From Marsupella aquatica (Eukaryota > Marchantiophyta): a stretch of 64,000 nt of DNA. The position numbers and the translations under genes are program-made. Location: assembly GCA_973895155.1 (NCBI GenBank), contig OZ316892.1, positions 10,292,001 to 10,356,000 of the forward strand, given 5' to 3'. Below, in pieces: positions 56,677 to 64,000 of this stretch. The notes under the pieces were generated by a model. It was not told the origin of the DNA and did no database searches. It saw only the letters and a list, made by a program, of their open reading frames with translations. Within the stretch, counting starts at the first letter, position 1; each line of letters begins with the position of its first letter.

Positions 56677-57636
56677 ACGAGTATTGAGCTAGTACATTAG
56701 AGTATTGAGCTAGTACATTAGAAGACACATTTCTGATGTGCAATTACAGGGATGCGACCAAATCCATTCTCGGCAATCCCATTCGGATGCAGCTTTCGAG
56801 AGAATTGTACGAATCGATCTGCATGCGCTCCACGAGATATGAAAGCGTGTAACCAACTCATTTCTACATATCCCCTTGTGCTGCTACGGTAGTTTCGTGG
56901 TATCGTGCGGATGGACTATTCTGTCAGCTCGACCTCTTTGCTTGATAATGGACTCTGCACTGGGAACTGTGTAAGGATTGGCAATGACGACCTTAGACAA
57001 TAGTGGGACCCTTTCGACGCTTCTGAGAAGTTCATTGAGATCGCGGTTTAAGGTTAACGATGGTTGAAACATGGGTGGTTGGATTTCAAGTCGTGAAGGC
57101 AGGATTCTACAAAACAACCGCAGCCACGATCCAACAGTAAACATTACACGGCTTGGGATTGCGTTGAAGTGGTGAGGCCGATAGTTCGACGAAACCATAA
57201 GTTCGGCACGAACTCTGACCTAGCCTGCCCAGTAAGGAGTTCTCTAAAAGCTTTCGGTAGCCACGGTTACGGGGATAGTTGAGTTGGTGTATAATATTGC
57301 AACAGTTTGTTGAGCGCATATGAATGTGATCGATTACGGGGCCGGCAACGGTGCTCAGGATTTCGACTTGCTAACCCCGACCAGCTTTACTGCGACAGGC
57401 TCATGGTGCGCAAGGGGACCTCGACCAAACCCGGACGCTTGCCTCGCTGACGGGAAATGCATCCCAGCTCCACTGCGATTCAAAGAGTTTATGGACGAGT
57501 CGGTTTGGCGGGGAGCAGCATATTAATTCTTGCATCCAGTGTTCGAAGAACATTGCTGTCACTGGCAATTCTTAGAAGTCGATCGGTGTGACTCTGAGGC
57601 AGTAGAGAGAACCGTCCCCAATTCAAAGACAACAAC
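56677..57636. other. No recognised gene; upstream region of the 57.6-kb ORF
   Basis: A 104-codon minus-strand frame (56884-57198) and a 68-codon plus-strand frame (57320-57526) are open but carry no motif I know. A short direct repeat GTATTGAGCTAGTACATTAG occurs twice at about 56,681-56,722. The rest presumably includes the promoter of the next ORF. Confidence 0.35.
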
Positions 57637-58617
57637 ATGTCAATTCCTACGCCTTCGCTGTTCTCTCTTTGGACCGTTCCTGTCTCTCAACTAGAACTAG
57701 TTGAGACACTTTGTGCGAGTTTCCTCTTGAATTTCTTAGCTAATAACATCTCCAATCAATATTCAGTCAAAAGGCTATTTTCCGTTAGGAACGTCCTCGG
57801 TTATGTAATACCATTGATATTTCAGATAGCTATAGTAGTCGGAGGAATCGCCATAGTAATAGGCAAAAATAGAGTCATTCCTAAGGTGTTAGGTCAGTAC
57901 TTGCATCTCTTCGTGTATTGTTGTACAGAACTGGATTATGAGCAACTCAAGACGGCAATGAACATCTGGCGCATAGAGAGACAGGAAGTAAACGCAGACG
58001 ACAAACATGCTCTAAATGACATTACGGATAGAGCTTGGAGGATGAGGGAGCTCCAGTGCAGAAATCTGTTAGTCCGCATATTTAAAAGTGAGGGCAACGA
58101 TATTCCACGACGTAGCGTTTCTCGTTTTGTGATCGACTTAATTGAAAGTCCTGCACTTGCTCTTCTGGCGACAGCTCCAGGAACATTTGCAATAAATATG
58201 CTTTCTAGCGACATGTCGAATTCACTCCAACATAAACCTTCTTGGGTGTTGGTTTTAGCTTATTTGGCACCACTTTTAGTACAGATAACAATGACAGTGG
58301 CGTTTCGTGTTGTCGGTAAGCGTAATATGAACCGAAAGATGTTCGAGTACTTGCAGGGATTGGTAAAAGGTTGGGAAGATGAGGATTATGGAAATGTCAA
58401 GAGTGTCATGGAATGCTGGCGCGAGCATCGAGGAGCTGGGCTCGCTGGTGATGAAGCCCAAGATATGATCCTGGTTTATATGGAACGGGGTGGGGATCGG
58501 AGTCCTCTGGGCCGCGGTCTGTCAAGTTTACCTCCGAGATCTGACGATGGATCAATGGAGGCACTTAGTACGAGAGGTACAACCGTAGGTGTGCTCTCAA
58601 CCTCATTAAGCAACTAA
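57637..58617 (+). CDS. Membrane protein with internal duplication, family unknown
   Basis: A 326-codon intronless frame starts in a good context (ACAACATGTC). Two halves repeat the same plan. Half 1: hydrophobic helices (YVIPLIFQIAIVVGGIAIVI), then GQYLHLFVYCCTELDYEQLK, then MNIWRIER. Half 2: hydrophobic helices (VLVLAYLAPLLVQITMTVAF), then FEYLQGLVKGWEDEDYGNVK, then MECWREHR. So each half ends with a D-Y-x-x-x-K-x-x-M-x-x-W-R cytosolic motif. The tail (about residues 275-326) is Ser/Gly-rich and probably disordered. I know no family with this signature. Absence of stops and introns and the coherent duplication argue for a real gene or a recent retrocopy. The neighbours 58,981 and 59,218 are small paralogous ORFs of unknown function. 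Confidence 0.6.
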   Translation: MSIPTPSLFSLWTVPVSQLELVETLCASFLLNFLANNISNQYSVKRLFSVRNVLGYVIPLIFQIAIVVGGIAIVIGKNRVIPKVLGQYLHLFVYCCTELDYEQLKTAMNIWRIERQEVNADDKHALNDITDRAWRMRELQCRNLLVRIFKSEGNDIPRRSVSRFVIDLIESPALALLATAPGTFAINMLSSDMSNSLQHKPSWVLVLAYLAPLLVQITMTVAFRVVGKRNMNRKMFEYLQGLVKGWEDEDYGNVKSVMECWREHRGAGLAGDEAQDMILVYMERGGDRSPLGRGLSSLPPRSDDGSMEALSTRGTTVGVLSTSLSN

Positions 58618-58980
58618 CCTCACTAAGGGCCTACAGTATTTGCTGCGCTATTATTGTTTCTTTTTAAGTTCTCCACGCCGTTGAGACTTACATTATTCCA
58701 TGTTCTTGATCCTATCCATTAGATCTATTTGAATTCAGAGATTTGGAGCCGGCTGATAATGATCTTTCATCCGATTTCAGTCGATTTCACGTTCCTAGCT
58801 CTTCTCGATCCTTTTAGAGGCGATCACTTTGTGCTTCGTATTTGAGGCAACAGATTGCTATACACAGTTCGTATGGTTTAGTTTTCAATGTAGTCTAGCA
58901 TAGGAGTAGTCGGTCAATAGTCCATCGTCTTACAACGCAGGCCCACATTTGCTCACTGTACATGAACGAAGGACAAGATA
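58618..58980. other. 3' flank of the membrane-protein ORF
   Basis: No open frame of note; presumably 3' UTR and the promoter of the following small ORF. No clear AATAAA signal is seen. Confidence 0.35.
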
Positions 58981-59151
58981 ATGTCTAGTAACGATATGGA
59001 CTCCATTGGTGCAGACGACTCTTGTGAAATGGATATCATGAGCTCAGTGCCATCGCCTCGGGAGAGAAGGGTTGCTAACGAGCAGCAGGAAGCGGAGACC
59101 GGGACTTTGTCGTCCGCACAAGGTGCTATACAAGATCGTCAAAGTTTCTAA
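58981..59151 (+). CDS. Small acidic ORF, paralogue of 59,230 region
   Basis: A 56-codon frame begins MSSNDMDSIGADDSCEMDIM and continues through SSVPSPRERR. With the preceding 30 bp (CTGTACATGAACGAAGGACA) it is homologous to the frame starting near 59,218 (CTGTACATGAACGAAAGGAC), which lies about 265 bp downstream, so the two are a tandem duplication. Function unknown; one or both may be exon fragments of a larger protein. Confidence 0.35.
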   Translation: MSSNDMDSIGADDSCEMDIMSSVPSPRERRVANEQQEAETGTLSSAQGAIQDRQSF

Positions 59152-59217
59152 TGACCTGACCTGCAATTGTGTAGTCTTTAGGTCTCAGTCCAAATTTCTC
59201 ATGAGAGTTGCCCAAGT

Positions 59218-59553
59218 TTGCTGCTGTACATGAACGAAAGGACAATTGTCACGAGGGATAGCGGTATTGACTGCTTCGGTGCAGGTGATTTGATTGCAGA
59301 AGAAATGAAGAGTTCAACAATGCCACCATCGCCGCGGGTGAACGTCACGGACGAAAAGGAGCCTCTGAAAGTCTTGGAGAACGGCACCGTGGATCGCCTG
59401 GAGCCTGACGAAAAACCTGGACTTAGACAGCGTAGAAGTAAGAGAACCCTTCCTTCAAATTTTATTTTGCTTTGTGCCGTTGAGAGTGACTTGCTTAACG
59501 TCCTGGATGCGTTCATATGTTCACTTTCTCTCCTGGACAAAAAATTGAAGTGA
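59218..59553 (+). CDS. Small ORF, paralogue of the 58.98-kb ORF
   Basis: A 111-codon frame contains MNERTIVTRDSGIDCFGAGD, then MPPSPRVNV and a basic/acidic region (KPGLRQRRSKRTLPS) and a short hydrophobic segment (NFILLCAVESDLLNVLDAFI). The block I-D-x-x-G-A-x-D through P-S-P-R is shared with the upstream ORF. A possible splice donor follows RSKRT. No family is recognised. Confidence 0.35.
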   Translation: MLLYMNERTIVTRDSGIDCFGAGDLIAEEMKSSTMPPSPRVNVTDEKEPLKVLENGTVDRLEPDEKPGLRQRRSKRTLPSNFILLCAVESDLLNVLDAFICSLSLLDKKLK

Positions 59554-60118
59554 GATCCCTTTAAACAAAGTTTAAGGCGGTTCTTCATTCTCTGAGATTC
59601 CACTCCTGAAGGGAAGAACAGATAGTCCTTGATATCAAGGTCGAGGGGGCGCACAGGTTATTATGAAGTTGGACGTTGCAGGAATAGTACCATGCAATCG
59701 ACAAGTTCTAACACAGTCGTGCAACTTTCTGAAGTAGTACGTGTTAATTAAATGGGCAGAATCCTATGCTTCCAGCTCGATTCTGGTGAGCCTTAAATTT
59801 AGTTATTTTCCAGCCAGCGGTTCTAGTTGAACGCAACTCTCCTATGGTACTATGAACCTATTCAGCTTCGCGACGAAGGAATGTTCCCCATTGTCGTTTA
59901 GGTAGTCTGGGTGGTTTTTAGCATTTTGGGGCTTTAGGCTGATGACACTTTGATTATTACACTTTGATTATTTTCCATTAAACTATGCCATATTTTTATA
60001 TGGTTAATATACGGTCTCCATTACAGTGACAGAATGCAGTAAGGTGCCTTCCCAAAGTTGATTAGTCAGTGTTGAACCACTCAGACTACCTTAACGTGAA
60101 GCTACTGGCGCCTGCTCA
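59554..60118. other. No recognised gene
   Basis: AT-rich non-coding sequence; a 151-codon minus-strand frame (59199-59654) mostly mirrors the plus-strand ORF. Nothing else is supported. Confidence 0.35.
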
Positions 60119-60211
60119 TCTCTTTATGCATGTATTTGGTCTCCCGCATATGGTCTCCCCGCGTACGCGGGTTGACCATATACGGTTGACCAAAATACAT
60201 GCATAAAGAGA
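60119..60211. repeat. 93-bp near-perfect inverted repeat (hairpin)
   Basis: The outer arms TCTCTTTATGCATGTATTT and AAATACATGCATAAAGAGA pair perfectly. Inner arms contain GGTCTCCCGCATATGGTCTC facing GACCATATACGGTTGACC with a few mismatches, and the centre is CCCGCGTACGCGGG. The whole can fold into one long hairpin with almost no loop. It may be a small foldback transposon or a small-RNA precursor. Confidence 0.85.
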
Positions 60212-61156
60212 CACCCGGCAACCTTAATTATATACATAGTCACGGAGTATTGGTTCAGCCTCTAGAAGATTATTTGGCCACCCACATCTTCTAGCCCTTT
60301 CATGGTATTTTGTTATGAAATGAATTTCAGTTATAGCAGGATGGCAGTGATTTAAGACATTCTTTTGTCTGCAGGGATCACGCTCAGCGATGGCGGTCCC
60401 TCCTGGCCTCAGGGTCCTCAGGGTATGGGGCAGGTTAGCTACCGTACCATCAGGACACGATCAATGACCCCACGCGATTGTAGTGTAATTACAACGTGCT
60501 AAGTTTTGATCAGTCTGCATTATGATAGGGTCTTGCCATGGTGATCTAAAAGCAACCTGTTCTTTCTTTACTATGTGAATTTCTTTGATGGGTATGGGAT
60601 CAATTTCGTTGGAAATGTTCTACTGATTTGTTCAAACTTCGTGAGAGTTTTGCATCATAACTTGTCCATCATAACTAAGACGGTGCTTTCATGTGGTTTT
60701 TGGATGCGAAGATTAATGGCTCCGTTTGGAAATGGTACCCTCCCTACGAAGATCCTGAGGTGGACATCACATTTCTTCCTGGACTTAAGCTCCGTGACTT
60801 ACAAGAAGCGTTTTGGAGTACTTGGATGCCTTCCCCAGCCCCTCCCGGACCTTGCCGCTCCCTGCCCTTTGACTCGGATGCCTTGCTGTCAAACCAGCCC
60901 TGAGGTAACGTTCTATTTTGGTTCGTAGCTTCAATGAAATTCTTGGGGCAATGTGTGCATTTGCTTCAAAGGCAGTGGAATCGTGTAGGCCATGGCAAAC
61001 CAAATTTGTCTGTCAAAATGATCTTTGCGGATCCATTTGATCAGAAGGGCCCCTGGACGATCCTCATACTTCGTAGAAGTAAATGAGCATCTGCAACCAC
61101 GACGGACGGACATTCTTGATTGCATGCACAGAAAACCCCACTTGTTATACTAAATA
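60212..61156. other. No recognised gene; short exon-like frame at 60,691-60,903
   Basis: A 70-codon plus-strand frame (60691-60903; VWKWYPPYEDPEVDITFLPG then LKLRDLQEAFWSTW) has protein-like composition, but I cannot extend it by splicing or place it in a family. The rest is unassigned. Confidence 0.25.
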
Positions 61157-61861
61157 CTATAACTCTGGATAAGCACATCTGTTGACAGAAATCACAAAAC
61201 AGCCAATTTCCAATTCCAAAAATTGATTGAAGTCACCTGTTAGTGTTTTTTTCTTCAGAAAAACACCCGCCTCCTTGGATTTCAGTTTCTCAGGGACCTT
61301 GGTTGATTTCCAGCCTCGGTAATCCTCTGGACCAAAGCAGCAGCAATACAAGGTTGTGGTCTTCACCAAAGGGCCCGTTTTGTACAATCGGTTCTGTACC
61401 ATGTGTCGGGTCGTGAATTCAGTATGGAAATTGTCTCTCATGTTCTCACCCCATATAAAATCTGTAAGCCTACCCTCAAGAATCCAAGCATAATCATTTG
61501 TTGATCCAAACCACTCGATAGCAGTGTATTCAAATTCGCCAGGAGGAGGGATTTGAATTCTATTGCATTTGGAGACTGTACAATGGCTTCTGCGTATGGG
61601 TGGGCTTTTTTGTGGAAGGGAATCCGGCGCAAAATCTCCTTCCTCCTTGAAATTGAGGTCACGCACATGCTGTGAGATGCCATCGAGCGCATCTGCTACA
61701 GGCACCGATGTGGTCACCTGCAATTCATCAACGCCTTTCTTTGCACTGTGTACTTCCAGAAATTCCTTCCTATTGTTGAATGCTGACATCCTTTGTTGCA
61801 AAAAAGCACCTGACATCGGAAGAGGGCCCCCAGGGTGGGGTGAACTGGGAGCATCGCACAC
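61157..61861 (-). CDS. Putative N-terminal exon of a transposase-like protein
   Basis: A 234-codon minus-strand frame. The first half is Ser/Pro-rich and disordered (SAFNNRKEFLEVHSAKKGVD). The second half is globular, with EYTAIEWFGSTNDYAWILEG, FTTRHMVQNRLYK and TTTLYCCCFGPEDYRGWKS, then KEAGVFLKKK. The Cys-rich segment followed by basic residues resembles the DNA-binding N-termini of Mutator/FAR1-type proteins, but this is a weak match. A GTGACT donor after residues TLTG (about 61,237) suggests the exon ends there. It lies 0.9 kb downstream of the broken ParB-like gene on the same strand, so both may belong to one mobile element. Confidence 0.35.
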   Translation of the reverse strand: MCDAPSSPHPGGPLPMSGAFLQQRMSAFNNRKEFLEVHSAKKGVDELQVTTSVPVADALDGISQHVRDLNFKEEGDFAPDSLPQKSPPIRRSHCTVSKCNRIQIPPPGEFEYTAIEWFGSTNDYAWILEGRLTDFIWGENMRDNFHTEFTTRHMVQNRLYKTGPLVKTTTLYCCCFGPEDYRGWKSTKVPEKLKSKEAGVFLKKKTLTGDFNQFLELEIGCFVISVNRCAYPEL

Positions 61862-62721
61862 GGCTTGCTAGTAATCAAGTTCAGACATGACACCTGCCAA
61901 ATCCAAATCCGAGTATCGATGCACATTCGCACGAGGTTACTGCACGTCACACAATCATACACGAACTCAATGTAAATTGCAATGAGAAAACAAATTCCAT
62001 TCCTCAGTCTGTTGTGCCAGAGAAATGTGCGAGGGCCTTACAATTTGTCGATGCAATGATTTAGGGTCCGCTGCAGACTACACATGCGCCCTCGCAATCC
62101 CGCTATGGTATTCTTGTTTGAAACAGTACTCCAAAATTTGAAAGTGTACACCCTCTTTTCCATGTACATACGTTGATGGGGTGGATTCGTGATCCTTTGC
62201 AAAATGTGTGAAGCGGCCCACGAGGCGATGCCTTGGCCGGTTCACTGCTGAATTGGCCCAAGACGGGGGGCAGGGACTTGGTGGTAGATCAAACAATGCG
62301 AATGAGAAGAGTGTGGTCCTCTTCACTTTTCCAATCAATATTGAAACGCACATCATTTCCGTTACAAAAAACATCGGACATATCAATCAAATTTTTTGTT
62401 AGGGGATCCGATGTATTTTGTAACGGATATGATCCGTTTTTTACCGCATCGGAAAGGTTCCGTTGTTAATTACATCAGAAATGAAGATATCCAAAGCCGA
62501 GAGTATGGCATATTGCCATTTTGTGATAATGGGAATTTCTGATTCTAAAAGAATCGGACGCCGATTGTTTGCAAAAATTGAGCATCGAAAATCAGCTAAA
62601 TATGTACTAGTGTTGTTTGTCTGTATTTTTGGTTTGTACCAATCCCAGGGCGGGGAGGTTTTCCACACTCGTCAAATTGCCTTTTGGCATGAACAACAGT
62701 ATCCCACAAACAAGATTTGAA
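61862..62721. other. Spacer with inverted repeat
   Basis: No gene is supported. It contains the inverted repeat 62,359-62,426 and several further CCG-A-T motifs (for example the palindrome CGGATATGATCCG at about 62,424). Confidence 0.35.
62359..62426. repeat. 20-bp inverted repeat with 28-bp loop
   Basis: CCGTTACAAAAAACATCGGA (62,359-62,378) and TCCGATGTATTTTGTAACGG (62,407-62,426) pair at 19 of 20 positions. It could be a small foldback element, a terminator-like hairpin, or a binding site. Confidence 0.75.
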
Positions 62722-63891
62722 CTACATTGTAGTATTAACAACATTTGATAGACTTGAATGCTCAGCCAAAATAGTTCTGGGTGTGAGGTTGGAGAGGATC
62801 CTGGCTTTCCGATATGTTAGTTTGCTGGCCGCCAGATCAATAAGCTTTGCATCCTTCTGTGCCCACCCTTGATCCATTGTGCCGCCCTTGCAGAATGTTG
62901 GCCACTAATCGCCAAGAACTGGATCTCTTGCTTTTTTACACATTGAAGAAAATACTTTCGATCTTGTGGTGTGTTATCAAAATGGAGCAACTTCTTTGTT
63001 TGCTCACGATATGGAATCAAATCAGCCACTTGTGGTTCCTGCCCCAGATTCTTCATCACTGACTTTGCTATCTCCAATGCGTGTGATTGGTTAAACATTC
63101 GATAGACAAATACAGCCGATGGAGGCAAGATACAACTCACAGGGATATCAAAAACCTCACGAATCCTAAATGTGTAATACTGCTCAATGTTTCGTAGGAC
63201 CTCTTGCCCCTTAAGCACATCTCCTTCTTCCGGTCCTTCTGTGGGACACTCATCATCATCTAGACCCAAGACAAGATTTTTTTTGAACCTCGCCCGGGTT
63301 TTGGTTTGAAAATCTTTGGCTTTTTCTTTGGCTTCTCTTCTCCATCCTTGCAAGCGGTTTTCTTGGGGTGTGAAGTATCCCCAATGTCTTTTGGCTCTGC
63401 ATATTTTCTCTTCTTCTCTGGTCTCACTAGCTAGTAGACGGTGTGCCACTCTGGCTAGTGCTGCTAGAAGAAGCAACAACTATGGCAATGGGTTGGACAG
63501 ACGCACTAGTGCCATAGGTGATGGACACATAATTAGGCGACCAATGCTGCCTCCATGCCTCAATCTCAACCAAATGAGTCTTCCCAAACTCATGGTAGTC
63601 ATCCATATGTGGCCCCTCCAAATGCTAAAATAATCTCTTCCATGCCATGAAAGGGGTAAACAATGTGGCGTTACGCAATGTCTGCATATCGCACCATGTA
63701 TCAAACTCCTAGATTAAATCATCAAGATCAATCGTGCCAACTGCACCAAAGTATTGTCGTGGGCCCTTCGTAGCCTCATACATCTCGTCCATATTCCACA
63801 ACAAAGGTGCAACCACCTCATGACGAGGAGAATTGGTCACTGAGTCCTTGTCGAAATCACTGTCCGAAGCTACGCTGCTGACTGCTACCAA
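62722..63891 (-). pseudogene. Second ParB-like gene, broken
   Basis: Reading down the minus strand: an acidic N-terminal region (from about 63,891), a stop and then EFGKTHLVEIEAWRQHWSPN, a very basic segment (EEKPKKKPKIFKPKPGRGSK), a frameshift at the A8 run near 63,272-63,279, then GQEVLRNIEQYYTF, VPVSCILPPSAVF, IAKSVMKNLGQEPQVADLI and the motif FLAISGQHSARAAQWI. The last two resemble the I-x-x-S-I-x-x-x-G-Q and G-x-H-R-x-x-A blocks of ParB-type domains, with S replacing R in the second. After another frame change it continues KDAKLIDLAASKL and RKARILSNLTPRTILAEHSS, ending at 62,722. It differs strongly from the 30-kb ParB-like gene. It is probably part of another mobile element that extends beyond the window. 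Confidence 0.5.
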
Positions 63892-64000
63892 GGCCGCTAG
63901 CTGAAATTATGCCCCACTCTAAGTGAAACCGGTCCGTTGTCCATCGGGTAGCCAACAGCACCAGAAGAATCCGTGGTGACCAACCTTACCTAATCTATGT
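63892..64000. other. Window edge
   Basis: No feature supported; presumably upstream sequence of the minus-strand gene. Confidence 0.3.

Noticed and set aside
1-64000. tRNA, rRNA or other structural RNA genes
   Set aside because: I looked for T-loop GGTTCGA-type motifs and rRNA cores and saw none convincing; a covariance search would be needed to exclude them.

Overview
The window is nuclear DNA of a plant. A 13-exon gene with GT-AG introns encodes a GPAT9-type glycerol-3-phosphate acyltransferase, a second gene encodes a probable plastid protein, and there is an internal (CCCTAAA)3 block of the plant telomere type. Most of the rest is Ty3/gypsy and Mutator-like DNA. Compact introns (about 50-400 bp) and chromodomain retroelements fit a non-seed land plant (moss, lycophyte or fern) or a close streptophyte alga; I cannot narrow it further.

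Layout. 1-8.6 kb: low-information DNA with several short tandem-repeat arrays and no convincing gene. 8.6-10.25 kb: a short plant gene whose 3' end has been tandemly duplicated. 11.85-15.86 kb (minus): GPAT9-like gene, reconstructed in frame through 13 exons. 16.4-17.2 kb: diverged repeats. 17,285-34,476: one Mutator-like element (MULE) with imperfect ~70-bp TIRs and a perfect 9-bp target duplication. It carries a minus-strand DDE/SWIM transposase pseudogene and, divergently, a ~1,069-codon gene that joins a ParB-like N-terminal domain to a C-terminal beta-class DNA-methyltransferase-like domain. Its non-coding parts hold copies of an 18-bp palindrome, GCTAGCGA-NN-TCGCTAGC. The transposase gene is split by a ~7.56-kb block (20,859 to ~28,416) made of a fragment of one gypsy element plus a second gypsy element (LTR, gag, pol). 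34.5-36.25 kb: repeat-rich non-coding DNA. 36.3-42.9 kb: decayed chromovirus with chromodomain and 3' LTR, interrupted by a 1.06-kb LTR with a 5-bp target duplication. 42.9-56.7 kb: nested LTR units (two 1.5-kb units and two 3.85-kb units), an antisense gypsy integrase fragment, and a 36-bp minisatellite split by one insertion. 57.6-59.6 kb: an intronless membrane-protein ORF with an internal duplication, followed by two small paralogous ORFs. 60.1 kb: a 93-bp near-perfect hairpin. 61.2-63.9 kb (minus): a possible transposase N-terminal exon and a second, different ParB-like gene that is broken.

The most interesting object is the MULE. It combines a transposase, a ParB-like/methyltransferase-like cargo protein with a KKKRKV nuclear signal, and repeated palindromic sites confined to promoter, introns and ends. 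By analogy with VANDAL MULEs, whose VANC proteins bind short motifs in their own non-coding DNA and counter methylation, I infer a self-recognition or anti-silencing system; this is inference. The copy is dead: six nonsense codons in the transposase, one nonsense codon and one frameshift in the cargo gene, and a retroelement insertion. All the nonsense codons are TAG or TGA, as expected from C-to-T deamination. A second discovery-grade observation is that the 3.85-kb LTR units appear to carry a gene of their own upstream of their promoter.
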